Assembly: GCF_000185725.2 (NCBI RefSeq)
Contig: NZ_KI391953.1
Location: 1,480,750-1,544,749, forward strand
DNA from: Segniliparus rugosus ATCC BAA-974
Lineage (GTDB): Bacteria; Actinomycetota; Actinomycetes; Mycobacteriales; Mycobacteriaceae
Direction: 5' to 3'
Length of the DNA stretch: 64,000 nt
This document shows, piece after piece, positions 46,278 through 56,280 of the stretch (positions within the stretch are counted from its first letter, which is position 1; every line of letters starts with the position of its first letter). Under the pieces are notes generated by a model. The model worked only from the letters and a program-made list of their open reading frames with translations, was not told the DNA's origin and ran no database searches. The position numbers and the translations under genes are program-made.

Positions 46278-47305
46278 GCGGGTTGAAACTCGGCGTGATC
46301 CCCGGCGACGGGATCGGCCCCGAGGTGATCGGCCAAGCCCTCCGCGTGCTCGAGGCGGTGCTCCCCGGCGTCGAGACGACGACGTACGACCTCGGCGCTG
46401 GCCGGTACCTCGCCACTGGCGAGGTGCTGCCCGACTCGGTGCTCGAAGCGCTCAAAGCGCAGGACGTCCTGCTGCTCGGCGCGGTGGGGGCCGATCCTCG
46501 CGACAAGCAGATCCCCAGCGGGCTCTTAGAGCGCGGCCTCCTGCTCAAACTGCGCTTCGCGTTCGACCACTACGTGAACCTGCGCCCGGCGCGCAGCTTC
46601 CCCGGCGTGCCGTCGCCGCTCGCGGGCGACCCGGAGATCGACTTCGTCGTGGTCCGCGAGGGGACCGAGGGGCCGTACGCCGGCGTCGGCGGCACGATCC
46701 GCGAAGGCACCGCGCACGAGGTTGCCACCGAGGTGAGCGTCAACACCGCCTACGGCGTGGAGCGCGTGGTCCGCGAGGGCTTCCGCCAGGCGCAGTCGCG
46801 GCGCAAGAAACTCACCCTCGTGCACAAGACGAACGTGCTCAGCAACGCGGGCTCGCTGTGGTCCCGGCTCGTCGCCGAGGTCGGGGCGGAATACCCCGAG
46901 GTCGAGGTCGGCTACCAGCACGTGGACGCGACCACGATCCATCTCGTGGCGAACCCCGGCCAATTCGACGTGATCGTCACGGACAACTTGTTCGGAGACA
47001 TCATCACCGACCTCGCCGCGGCGGTCACCGGAGGCATCGGCATCGCCGCGAGCGGGAACATCAACGCCTCGGGCGCGTTCCCCAGCATGTTCGAGCCGGT
47101 GCACGGCAGCGCGCCGGACATCGCGGGCACGGACAAAGCCGATCCGACCGCCGCTGTGCTTTCCGTCGCGCTGCTGCTCGACCACGTCGGCGAGTCCTCG
47201 GCTGCTGAGCGAGTGCGCCGCGCCGTGGCCCAGCACCTTGCCGGCCGGCCTGCGGGCCTCGGCACGGTGGCGACCGGAGACCGGATCCTAGGCCTGCTGG
47301 GCTGA
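46274..47305 (+). CDS. leuB: 3-Isopropylmalate dehydrogenase
   Basis: 343-aa leucine pathway enzyme. Motifs are [26 protein letters not shown], the catalytic Lys region VHKTNVL and the NAD/metal signature [20 protein letters not shown]. It is coupled to serA by ATGA. The serA-leuB adjacency also occurs in M. tuberculosis, near the FAH/gltX pair that here lies 13 kb away. Confidence 0.95.
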   Translation: MSGLKLGVIPGDGIGPEVIGQALRVLEAVLPGVETTTYDLGAGRYLATGEVLPDSVLEALKAQDVLLLGAVGADPRDKQIPSGLLERGLLLKLRFAFDHYVNLRPARSFPGVPSPLAGDPEIDFVVVREGTEGPYAGVGGTIREGTAHEVATEVSVNTAYGVERVVREGFRQAQSRRKKLTLVHKTNVLSNAGSLWSRLVAEVGAEYPEVEVGYQHVDATTIHLVANPGQFDVIVTDNLFGDIITDLAAAVTGGIGIAASGNINASGAFPSMFEPVHGSAPDIAGTDKADPTAAVLSVALLLDHVGESSAAERVRRAVAQHLAGRPAGLGTVATGDRILGLLG

Positions 47306-47487
47306 CCTGTCCGTCGGGGCCTCCTCGTCCGGGCGAAGCTCGGACCACCTCTGGCGGCCTTCCGATGTGGTGCGCGGCCACATTCCGGCGAGCCGCTGCT
47401 TCCAAGGACTTGACGAATCTCCTGACCACCTGACGAATCGATTCGCGGAGCCTCGGATTCGCCGGTCGGTTTCGTCAGGCTGGGCGT

Positions 47488-48095
47488 ATGAGCCCTTCAC
47501 GCAACGACATCGCACATAACGAGGCCGCCCCCGCCCACGTCGGCGCGCCGTCTCGTCGGCCGCTCTTCGAGGTCCAAGCTTCCGCGGTCGTCGCCGCGGA
47601 GCCGCAGGCGCTCTACGCGCTCGTGAGCGATTTGCCCGCGAGCGGGCGGTGGAGCCCGGAATGCCGGGGCGGCGAGTGGATCGGCGAGCCCGCGCAGGTC
47701 GGCTCCGTCTTCCGAGGCGCGAACGAACGCGGTGCGGGGTCGTCGCCTGGGCTCCGGTCGTGCGCGGCGGATGGCAGACCGAGGCCGAGATCATCGCGGC
47801 CGAGCCAGGAGCCGCGTTCTCGTGGTCGATGCGGGACAAAGCGGGCCGCAAGCAGGACAGCGTCTGGAGCTGGTTCCTCGAGGCGCATCCCGAGGGCGCG
47901 AAGCTCACCCATCATTTCCGGATGGGGGAGCCCACCGAGGGGATCAAGGGCATCGTCTCCGGGATGACCGAGGCTGAGCAAGAGCAGTTCTTCCTGGACT
48001 GGGGGCTGAAGCTGCAGGGGGATCTGAACGCAACCGTCGAGACCGTCAAACGGATCGCGGAGGCGCAGGTTCCCGACGCGTCCGAGCAGCAGTAG
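47488..48095 (+). pseudogene. SRPBCC-domain gene with a frameshift
   Basis: The first frame (from ATG 47488) gives the START/SRPBCC beginning FEVQASAVVAAEPQALYALV and SGRWSPECRGGEW up to SVFRGANERG. Near 47733-47750 the homology moves to another frame, WAPVVRGGWQTEAEIIAAEP, then FSWSMRDKAG, and continues to 48095. A one-base change in the G-rich stretch restores a protein of about 200 aa. SRPBCC proteins bind hydrophobic ligands or act as cyclases/aromatases. It directly precedes the ligase gene (31 bp), so it may belong to that operon. Confidence 0.7.
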
Positions 48096-48126
48096 CAATC
48101 CGCCACAGCACCACCAGGAGACCGCA

Positions 48127-49727
48127 ATGATTTTGCAGCGCATCGGCAACCGGGGGATCAACCTCGGGACTTTCTTCGACCGGGCGGCGGCCGCGCACCC
48201 GTCGAACACTATCGCGTTCGACCATGATCTGCCGCTCGCGCCGCAGCTCGGCCGCCAGGCGACGGTCGTCCAGGCCGCCGACGCGGTCGCGCGGATCGCC
48301 GACCAGCTCCGGGCCGTGGGCGTCGGCCCGGGGGACAAGGCGGTCGTGCACAAATCGAACGCCTTCGACGTCACGCTCGCGGCGTGCGCGATCGTGCGGG
48401 CAGGGGCGACCCCGATCCTGCTCTCTCCGAAGCTGGACGGCGAGACGGTCAAGGCGCTCTTGCGCAGGATCTCGACCGCGCGCTTCCCTGGGTTGAGCCC
48501 GGATCTGCCGGTGCTGCTCACCGACGCCGCGAAGCTGACGGGCGAGCTCGAAGGCGATGAAGTTTTCGCGCTCGCAAAAGCCGTGCTCGTCCCCAGCGGC
48601 CCCCACCCGAGGGCCATCGCGCTCCTCGACCAGGCCGTCCCGGCGGAGCGCGGCGCGGCGGAGGCGTTCGGATTGCACCAGCCCACGCTGGTCACCCACA
48701 CCTCCGGCACGACGGGACTGCCGAAGCTCGCGGTGCACACCAACTTCACGCTGCAAGCCCGTTTCCGGCCCCAGTTCTGGGCGACTCGGCTCGTGCCCGC
48801 CCGCCAGCCGTTGGTCATGCATGTCTCCTTCGTGCACTCGCGGCTGTTCACCTTCGTCCCCATCTCGCTCTTGCGCGGCTTCCCGCTCGTCGTCCTCGCC
48901 GACGACGACCCGAAGGCCGCCGCCGAGCTCTTCCTCGCGCACAGGCCGGTCGGGCTCGAAGCGCATCCGAACACCTTCATGCTGTGGGAGGAGCTGGCAG
49001 ACGACCCGCGCAAGCCTTTGTCGAGCGTGAAGTACTACAGCTCCACCTTCGACGCGATCCATCCCCGAACGGTCCGCCGCCTGCTCGGAGCCTCCGCGCA
49101 TAAGCGTCCGTTGTTCGTGCAGCTCTACGGGCAGAGCGAGATCGGGCCGAGCGTCTTCTCCTGGTTCACCAAGAAGAGCGTTTCGGAGGACGGCGGGCGG
49201 TTCGTCGGCTTCCCCTTCCCTGGCATGACCGACTCTCGCGTGGTGGCAAGGGGCGGGCGCAAACCGACGAAAGAGAACCCCGGTTTCATCGAGATCCGCA
49301 GCGACGGCAGGGTCAAGACGTATCTCGGCGAAGACGAGCGCTACGACAAGCAAGTGTCGCCGGACGGCTGGTGGCGGATGGGCGACGTCGGCTACAAGGA
49401 CCAACGGGGCGCGCTGTACTTGCTCGACCGCGAAGTGGACCTGATCGAAGGATTCGGCTCAACGCTGGAGGCCGAGGACAAGCTTTTCGCGCTCTTCGAC
49501 GAGCTCACCGAGGTGATCATCGTGCCGGGCCCGTCCGGCAAGGCGCTGCCGGTGGTCTGCACCAAGGACGACCGACCGCTGGACGCTCGCCGCTGGGAGC
49601 TGGCCGTGCGGTCCCTGCCGCCGATGGACCCGCCTTTGCACTGCAAGCTCGAAGAGCTGCCGCAGACCGCGACCACCAAGATCAAGCGCTTAGAGCTCGC
49701 TCGCGCATTGGCGGACAGGGGGTGTGA
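48127..49727 (+). CDS. Class I adenylate-forming ligase (CreM/acyl-CoA synthetase-like), stop codon displaced
   Basis: About 533 aa. AMP-binding motifs THTSGTTGLPKLAVHTN (about residues 195-211), YGQSEIGPS, WWRMGDVGYKD and the C-terminal lysine TATTKIKR are present. After ADRGC the frame has no stop and stays open to 50904, overlapping the next gene in another frame. One more G in the GGGGG run (49718-49722) would place TGA at 49725-49727, exactly before the next start. The listed end is that conceptual stop. An indel or sequencing error is likelier than a real 925-aa fusion. The family includes acyl/aryl-CoA ligases and the diazotising enzyme CreM. Confidence 0.8.
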
Positions 49728-49732
49728 CCGGC

Positions 49733-52700
49733 ATGAGCAAAGTGGTGGTCGTCGGAGGCGGCATCGGCGGCCTCGCCGCCGCCCTCGCGCTCGCGGGGAA
49801 AGGACACGACGTCGTCGTCCTCGAACGAGCGCGGGAGTTCCGCGAGCTCGGCGCGGGCATCCAGATCGCGCCGAACGGGATGGCCGCCCTGCAGCGGCTC
49901 GGACTTGGCGAGGAGGTCGCCGGGCTCGCGGTCGGCGTGGAGGCGTTGCGGTTCTTCAACGCGGCCAAAGGGACCTTGGTCGCCGAGATGCCGCTCGGAG
50001 AGGAGTACTGCGAGCTCTTCGGCAATCCTTATTCGGTGGTGCACCGAGGCGAGCTGCACCAGCTTCTCGTCCGCGCCGCGGAAAGAACTCCGAATGTCGA
50101 GCTGCGCGCGGCGAGCCCCGTCGTCGGCTACGCGCAGGACGCGCGCGGAGCGTCGGCGCTCTTGGCGGACGGGACGCAGGTCGTGGGCGAAGCGTTGATC
50201 GGCGCGGACGGGGTGCACTCCACGATCCGGGCGCAGCTGCTCGACGACGGGCCGCTCACGGTCCGAGGCATCGTGGTCTACCGGGCGACGGTGCCGATGG
50301 CGGACGTGCCGTCCGGGCTCCGGTCGAACGCGGTGACGTGGTGGACCGGCCCAGGCTGCCACTTGGTGAACTACCCGATCGCGGGCGGCACGGTGATGAA
50401 CCTCGCCGCGAGCGACGCGAACGGGACGACCGAGGTCTTCTCCGGCGAGCCTGTGGCGCGAGAGCATGTCCTCGACCGGCTCGGCGTGCTCACCGGGGAC
50501 GCGCGCGCCCTCTTAGAGCACGGCAAAGACTGGCGGATGTGGACGCTGATGGACCGGGAGCCCGCCGCCCGCTGGACCGATGGCCGTGTGGTGCTGCTCG
50601 GCGACGCGGCGCATCCGATGCTGCACTACGCGGCGCAAGGGGCGTGTATGGCGTTGGAAGACGCCGTGGCGCTGGCCGACGAGTTCAATCCGGCGGACGT
50701 CGGGGTCAGCCTCGTCGCCTACAGCGAGCTTCGCAAGCCGCGCACGGCGAAAGTGGTGCTCGCGGCGCGGGAGAGCACACGGCTCTGGCATGCGGAGGAG
50801 GCCGCCGCGGAACGGCGCGACGAGGTCATGAGCGAGATGTCCGTGACCGAGCTCTTCGACCAGGTCGCGTGGATGCACGCGGGCCCGGAGCCGAGGGCGT
50901 ATGAGATATGCGTGATCGGCGCGGGTCCGCGAGGACTCGCGGTCGTCGAGCGGATCTGCGCGAACGAGCGAGCCGCCCGAGGCCATTGCAGGGTCGTGGT
51001 CCACGTGGTGGACCCGTGGGCTCCCGGCGCGGGCTCGGTGTGGCGGACCGACCAGTCTGGGCACCTGCTCATGAACACCGTCGCGGCGCAGATCACGGTG
51101 TTCACCGACGAGTCGTTGCGCATCGAGGGGCCGATCGAACACGGGCCGACGCTCTACGCGTGGGCCAAGGCTTTGCCCAACCCCAACGCGGAGGCCATCG
51201 CGCTCACGGAGAACTCCTACCCCTCGCGCGCCCTGTACGGCCAGTACTTGCGGGACGCCTTCGCGCGCGTCGCGCGCGCGGCTCCGGAGCACGTCACCAT
51301 CGTCACGCATCGGTCCAAAGCGGTGGCGATGGCGGACGCGCACGGCTTCGACCAAGGCCCGCAAGGGGTGCGGCTCGAAGACGGCACGCGGCTGAACTCG
51401 CTCGACGCGGTGGTCCTCGCCATCGGCCATGTCTCAACGCGGCTCTCGCCGCAGGAGGCGAAGGCCGCGTCGCTCGCCCGGATCCACGGCCTGCGCCACA
51501 TCGCGCCGTCGAATCCGGCCGACGTGGACCTGAGCTTCGCGAAGCCGGGGGACCGGGTCGTGCTGCGCGGCCTCGGCTTGAACTTCTTCGACTACATGGC
51601 CCTCTTGACGACGGGCCGGGGCGGGAAGTTCTGGCGCGACGAGGAGACCGTGAAATACGAGCCCTCCGGCCAGGAGCCGATCCTGTGCGCCTCCTCCCGC
51701 CGAGGCGTGCCCTATCACGCCCGAGGGGTGAATCAAAAAGGCGCGTACGGGCGGCATACCCCGAGGCTGCTGACCCCCGAGCGGATCGCTCAGCTGCAGG
51801 ATCAGGCAAGAGCAGGGAAGAAGGTCCAGTTCAAGGCGGACTTGTGGCCGCTCATCTCGCGCGAGGCGGAGAGCGTCTACTACGAGCGCGTCCTGGTCCG
51901 TCGCGGCGAGGAATCCGCCGGATTCGTCGAGCGGTATCTGCATGCCCCGCAGGAGGAGATCCCCGCGCTTTTGGAACGGTTCGACTTCGACTCCGACCAG
52001 CGGTTCAGCTGGGAGCGGCTGCAACGGCCTTGGGGGTCGCGGGAGTTCGCGGACAAATCGGACTTCACCGCCTGGGTGCTCGAGCATTTGCGCGCGGACG
52101 TGCGGCACGCGAAAGCGGGCAATGTCGACGGCCCGCTCAAGGCGGCGCTCGACGTGCTCCGCGATCTGCGCAACGAGATCCGGCTGGTCGTCGACCACGG
52201 CGGGTTGGACGGCGAGTCGTACCGCAAAGACCTCGAAGGCTGGTACACGCCGTTGAACGCTTTCCTCTCCATCGGCCCGCCGGTGAGCAGGATCGAGGAG
52301 CTGATCGCCCTGGTCGAGGCGGGAGTGGTGGAGCTGCTCGGCCCCGGCATGCGCGTCGCCTTCGACACGGCGGAGCCCGCCGTGGTCGCCGAATCGCCGT
52401 TCGTCCCCGGATCGGTGGTGCGGGCGAAAACGCTGGTCGAGGCGCGTCTGCAAGAGCCCGACCTGCGGCGCGCCGACGACCCGTTGCTCCGCTTCCTGCT
52501 CGACACCGGGCAGTGCAGGCCGTATGAGATCGCCTCCGAGGACGGCCGGAGTTACCAGACCGGCGGGCTTGCGGTCACCGAACGCCCGTATTTGATCGTC
52601 CGGGCCGACGGCACGGCGCATCCGAGGCGGTTCGCGTACGGGGTTCCGACCGAATCCGTGCACTGGGTCACCGCCGCCGGGGCCCGGCCCGGAGTCGGAT

Positions 52701-52789
52701 CGGTGACCTTGGAGGACGCGGACGCCATTGCGCGGGCCGCGCTGGGGTTGGCTCCGGCCGCGCAGTGCAACCGGGAAGTGGAGGTGTGA
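49733..52789 (+). CDS. Fused flavoprotein: class A FAD monooxygenase plus FAD/NAD(P)-binding (CreE-like) protein
   Basis: 1018 aa. Residues 1-380 are a salicylate-hydroxylase-type monooxygenase: VVVVGGGIGGLAAALALAGK, EALIGADGVHS and VVLLGDAAHPMLHYAAQGAC. Without a stop, residues about 387-1018 form a second flavoprotein: YEICVIGAGPRGLAVVERI, WRTDQSGHLLMNTVAAQ, VVLAIGH and VVLRGLGLNFFD. Related proteins are normally separate, so this is a natural fusion or a lost stop. GTG 49724 is an alternative start. The second half resembles the NAD_binding_9-type oxygenases, the group in which I recall CreE. It is coupled (TGATG) to the lyase gene. Confidence 0.82.
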   Translation: MSKVVVVGGGIGGLAAALALAGKGHDVVVLERAREFRELGAGIQIAPNGMAALQRLGLGEEVAGLAVGVEALRFFNAAKGTLVAEMPLGEEYCELFGNPYSVVHRGELHQLLVRAAERTPNVELRAASPVVGYAQDARGASALLADGTQVVGEALIGADGVHSTIRAQLLDDGPLTVRGIVVYRATVPMADVPSGLRSNAVTWWTGPGCHLVNYPIAGGTVMNLAASDANGTTEVFSGEPVAREHVLDRLGVLTGDARALLEHGKDWRMWTLMDREPAARWTDGRVVLLGDAAHPMLHYAAQGACMALEDAVALADEFNPADVGVSLVAYSELRKPRTAKVVLAARESTRLWHAEEAAAERRDEVMSEMSVTELFDQVAWMHAGPEPRAYEICVIGAGPRGLAVVERICANERAARGHCRVVVHVVDPWAPGAGSVWRTDQSGHLLMNTVAAQITVFTDESLRIEGPIEHGPTLYAWAKALPNPNAEAIALTENSYPSRALYGQYLRDAFARVARAAPEHVTIVTHRSKAVAMADAHGFDQGPQGVRLEDGTRLNSLDAVVLAIGHVSTRLSPQEAKAASLARIHGLRHIAPSNPADVDLSFAKPGDRVVLRGLGLNFFDYMALLTTGRGGKFWRDEETVKYEPSGQEPILCASSRRGVPYHARGVNQKGAYGRHTPRLLTPERIAQLQDQARAGKKVQFKADLWPLISREAESVYYERVLVRRGEESAGFVERYLHAPQEEIPALLERFDFDSDQRFSWERLQRPWGSREFADKSDFTAWVLEHLRADVRHAKAGNVDGPLKAALDVLRDLRNEIRLVVDHGGLDGESYRKDLEGWYTPLNAFLSIGPPVSRIEELIALVEAGVVELLGPGMRVAFDTAEPAVVAESPFVPGSVVRAKTLVEARLQEPDLRRADDPLLRFLLDTGQCRPYEIASEDGRSYQTGGLAVTERPYLIVRADGTAHPRRFAYGVPTESVHWVTAAGARPGVGSVTLEDADAIARAALGLAPAAQCNREVEV

Positions 52790-54150
52790 TGGCCGAGCAG
52801 CTCGACGTCGGCCTGCTCTCCCCGGTGCGGGCGGGGACCGCGGTCGAGGAGGCGACCGGCGATCAGGCGTGGTTGGCGGCGATGCTCGCGGCGGAGGCGG
52901 CGCTCGTGGCCGCGCAGGCGGATCTCGGAACGGTGCCGCAGCACGTGGCCGAGACGATCGCGAAAGCGGCGCGCGCGGGCGGAATCGACGCGCGGACAGT
53001 GGCGCTCGCCGCGAGGGAGAACGCGAACCCGGTGGTCGCGCTCGTCGCCGCGTTCACCGCCGTGGTGGCCGAGTTCGACCCCATGGCCGCGGACTACGTG
53101 CACCGGGGTTCGACCAGCCAAGACGTCTTCGACACTGGAGCCATGCTGGTGGCGAAGCGGGCATTGGAGCTCATCAGGGAGGACATTGAGGACACGCTGC
53201 GGCATTTAGAGGAATTGGCCGAACGGCATCGGGACACGCCGATGGCCGGGCGGACCCTCGCCTTGCAGGCGACGCCGACGACGTTCGGCCTGAAGGCGGC
53301 GGGATGGCGCGAGATCCTGCTCCAGGCCGCGAGCCAAATAGACGAGCTCCTAGAAGACGGTCTGCCGGTGTCGCTGGGGGGAGCGGCGGGGACGATGGCC
53401 GGATATTTGGAATACGCGAGGATCGACGGCGGCCACGAGATCGGCCAGGAGGAGCTGGTGGCCGCCTTCGCGCGACGCACGGGGCTCGCGCCGGCCCGGT
53501 TGCCGTGGCACAGCCTTCGGGGGCCGATCGCGAGGATCGGCCAGACGCTCGCGTTCACCGCAGGGGCTCTCGGCAAGATCGCTGTGGACGTGCTCGTGCT
53601 CGTCCGGTCGGAGATCGGCGAGGTCGCCGAGCCATCGAAAGAGGGCAGGGGCGCTTCCTCCGCGATGCCGCACAAACGCAATCCGGTGCTCGCGACGATG
53701 ATTCGCTCAGCGGCATTGCAATTGCCCGCGCTCGCGAGCGTGCTGCAACAAGCGCTGCTCTCCGAGGACGAGCGGGCGGGCGGCGTATGGCAGTCCGAGT
53801 GGTCGGCGCTGCGCGATTGCTTGCGGCTCGCGGGCGGTGCGGCGGCCACCGCCGCAGAGCTGGCGCGGGGGTTGGTGGTGGACGAGTCAAGGATGCGGCG
53901 CAACCTCGAGCTGGGCGGGGCGCAGCTCGCCACGGAACGTCTCGCCGCAAGGCTCGCTCCGAGCCTTGGCAAAGCTCGGGCGAAAACATTCGTGACGAAG
54001 CTTTCCGGCGAGGCGGCGGCGACCGGAACCCCCCTCGTCCTTCTCGCCGCCGAGCGCTGTGATTTAGAATACACCGAGGTCGCGGCGCTGCTCGATCCTA
54101 CGACGTATTTAGGGGCTGCTTCGGATTTAGTGGTGCGCGCCATCTCTTGA
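52789..54150 (+). CDS. Fumarase/aspartase-superfamily lyase, PcaB-like (possible nitrosuccinate lyase)
   Basis: 453 aa. The superfamily signature GASSAMPHKRNPV (about residues 295-307) and substrate segments HRGSTSQDVFDTG (about 105-117) and MAGRTLALQATPTTFG are present, closest in style to 3-carboxy-cis,cis-muconate cycloisomerase. No other protocatechuate genes accompany it. The nitrosuccinate lyase CreD of nitrite-forming pathways belongs to the same branch and follows a CreE-like flavoprotein, as here. The assignment between PcaB and CreD cannot be settled by eye. Confidence 0.82.
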   Translation: MAEQLDVGLLSPVRAGTAVEEATGDQAWLAAMLAAEAALVAAQADLGTVPQHVAETIAKAARAGGIDARTVALAARENANPVVALVAAFTAVVAEFDPMAADYVHRGSTSQDVFDTGAMLVAKRALELIREDIEDTLRHLEELAERHRDTPMAGRTLALQATPTTFGLKAAGWREILLQAASQIDELLEDGLPVSLGGAAGTMAGYLEYARIDGGHEIGQEELVAAFARRTGLAPARLPWHSLRGPIARIGQTLAFTAGALGKIAVDVLVLVRSEIGEVAEPSKEGRGASSAMPHKRNPVLATMIRSAALQLPALASVLQQALLSEDERAGGVWQSEWSALRDCLRLAGGAAATAAELARGLVVDESRMRRNLELGGAQLATERLAARLAPSLGKARAKTFVTKLSGEAAATGTPLVLLAAERCDLEYTEVAALLDPTTYLGAASDLVVRAIS

Positions 54151-54181
54151 CGGACCGGTGCGAGCCGGATACATTCGCGAC

Positions 54182-56158
54182 ATGGCTCTCGCCGATGCGC
54201 AGGACGCGGGTGTCACCGGACTCGCTGTCGGTGGCTCGATCGTCGGCCCCGGCAGACCGCCGGTCGCCGAAGGCGTGGCCGGTGTGCTCGATCTGCTCGC
54301 GGAGTATGGCGCGGTCGAGGAGTTCGAGAACCGGCTCGTCGAGCTCAGGGAAACCGTCAAGACGGACCAATGGGAGCGCGTGCAGCAGCAAGGTCTGCGG
54401 ATCTTCAAGCTGATCGACGGCATGAGCCAAGAGAAGGCCCGTTCGTCCGCCCTTTCGGCCATTATGGTCGAGCTGCAACAATGCGAGTCCGCCGCGACCG
54501 CGCTGCGCGCGCTGGTCAAGCAGGCCCGGTTGCTCCTGAACGCGGATTTCGCCTTTGTCAGCGTCGTCGACGAGGCGAACAGCGTCCACATCATCGAAGT
54601 GATCGACGGAACGGTCACGGCGCTGACGGCTGGGCTGGTGATGCCGTGGGACGGCAAGCACGGATTGATCAGCCTGTACCGGCCCGGCTACGGGCCGGTG
54701 TACAGCACGGACTACAACCGGGATCCCCGGTTCCTCCGGGCCTCCGCCGCGACGTCGGCGTTCGCCGCGGAAGAGGTCCGCAGCCTGATGGTCATGCCGA
54801 TGACCAGGGGAGCGACCAACCACGGCAATCTTTTCGTCGGCTCCCGTTCGCCGCGCCAATTCCGGGGCGAGGACCGCGCGCTGTTCAACAGCCTCTGCGT
54901 GTTCGCCGGCCCATGTCTTGGCAAGCTCGTCGAGCTGGAGAAAAGCGCAGTGGCCTCGGTGGACGTGCGGCAGCGGCTCGCCGAGGTGGTCGCCGAGCGA
55001 GACGCGTACGTGGCGAGCATGCGGTGGGCTTCGCAGCTCCTCGAGGAGGGGTTGCTCCTGCACGACCTCGACGCGCTCGCGCGGCGGGTGGGCGAGGACT
55101 TCGGGGTCGCGGTGCGTTTGGCGACTCCCGACGGGACGACGATGGGCTCGTACCGCTGGTTGGACTCCGAGGAGGAGGAGACGGGCGTGGTCCACGACGC
55201 GACCACGTTGGAGAGCGGCACATTGGTGTCGCCGCTGACCATCGGCGACGACTATCTGGGGACGATGACGCTCTCCCCGCTCGGCAGAGAGTCGCTCGAC
55301 GTCCCCCGGGTGCGGCTGGAGTCGGTGGTGCGGACCGCGACGGTCGTCATGCACTTGCAGTCCCACGGCCCAGCGTTCTCCGTGGCGCGGTTGCAGGACG
55401 ATCTGCTCGACGACGTGATCGACCGCCGCCAGGACGAGCGTCTGCTCGGTTTGCAGGCCAGGCGGCTCGGCCTCAACTTGGGCAAGCCGCATGTGCTGGT
55501 TCTGGCGCGGCCGGAGCGCGGCGGGCTGGAACGAGTCGCGCTGTGGTCCTCCTCGTACATCCGGCGCATGGGCGGGCTGCGCACGACTCGCGAGGAGTAC
55601 GTGGTGCTCCTCGCGCCGGGGGAAGACCCGGGGGCGGCCGCGCGTGTGGTGTGGGAGGAGCTGAGCAAGCATTTGAAGGCCCCGGTCACTGTGTCGAGCG
55701 CGGGGCCGGCCGAATCGGTGGAGGCGGTGTCGCAGCGGTACAAGGAGGCGCAGCGCTGCCTTGAGGCGATGAGCGCGCTCGGCGCGACCGGCACGGCCTC
55801 AGGGGCCGACGAGCTCGGTTTCCTCGGGATGCTCCTGTCGGAGCGCCAAGACGTCGAGGGGTTCACCCGGCGGATGCTCGGCCCGATCATCGAATACGAC
55901 CAAGAGCGCTCCACCGAGCTGCTGCACACGCTCGACGTCTATTTCAGCGTCGGGATGAGCCCGACTCGTGCGGCCAAGCAACTGCACACGCACACCAATA
56001 CGGTCGTGCGCAGGTTGGAGCGGGTAAACGAGCTGCTCGGCGATGGCTGGCAGGACACGGGCCGGCTGCTGGACGTGCAGCTGGCGCTCAAGCTTTGGAA
56101 GGTCCGGACCACACTGCTGGCGCGCAAAGCGGACGGGCCGCAGCCTGCGGGGGAGTGA
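54182..56158 (+). CDS. GAF-domain transcriptional regulator, CdaR/PucR type
   Basis: 658 aa. ATG 54182 has TACATT 6 nt upstream (leaderless). A GAF sensor domain covers about residues 105-255 (ALVKQARLLLNADFAFVSVVDEANS). A helical linker and a second sensor-like region follow. The C-terminal PucR-type helix-turn-helix at about 580-630 reads STELLHTLDVYFSVGMSPTRAAKQL, then HTHTNTVVRRLERVNELLG. Such regulators activate neighbouring catabolic operons in response to small aromatic or other ligands. It follows the ligase/flavoprotein/lyase set and is its likely controller. Confidence 0.87.
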   Translation: MALADAQDAGVTGLAVGGSIVGPGRPPVAEGVAGVLDLLAEYGAVEEFENRLVELRETVKTDQWERVQQQGLRIFKLIDGMSQEKARSSALSAIMVELQQCESAATALRALVKQARLLLNADFAFVSVVDEANSVHIIEVIDGTVTALTAGLVMPWDGKHGLISLYRPGYGPVYSTDYNRDPRFLRASAATSAFAAEEVRSLMVMPMTRGATNHGNLFVGSRSPRQFRGEDRALFNSLCVFAGPCLGKLVELEKSAVASVDVRQRLAEVVAERDAYVASMRWASQLLEEGLLLHDLDALARRVGEDFGVAVRLATPDGTTMGSYRWLDSEEEETGVVHDATTLESGTLVSPLTIGDDYLGTMTLSPLGRESLDVPRVRLESVVRTATVVMHLQSHGPAFSVARLQDDLLDDVIDRRQDERLLGLQARRLGLNLGKPHVLVLARPERGGLERVALWSSSYIRRMGGLRTTREEYVVLLAPGEDPGAAARVVWEELSKHLKAPVTVSSAGPAESVEAVSQRYKEAQRCLEAMSALGATGTASGADELGFLGMLLSERQDVEGFTRRMLGPIIEYDQERSTELLHTLDVYFSVGMSPTRAAKQLHTHTNTVVRRLERVNELLGDGWQDTGRLLDVQLALKLWKVRTTLLARKADGPQPAGE

Positions 56159-56280
56159 GATCCGGAACGCCTCGGCGTATAACAATGTCTTTCCCGCGAC
56201 CGCGTCCCTTGAACGTGACACGGAGCACATAGTATGCTTTGCGGGTCCACGAGAAACACACGAGCGATTCGAGGGAGAGG

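Noticed and set aside
48127-50904. A genuine 925-aa ligase using the full open frame
   Set aside because: Residues after about 533 are Arg/Gly-rich frame noise overlying a well-conserved flavoprotein in another frame.
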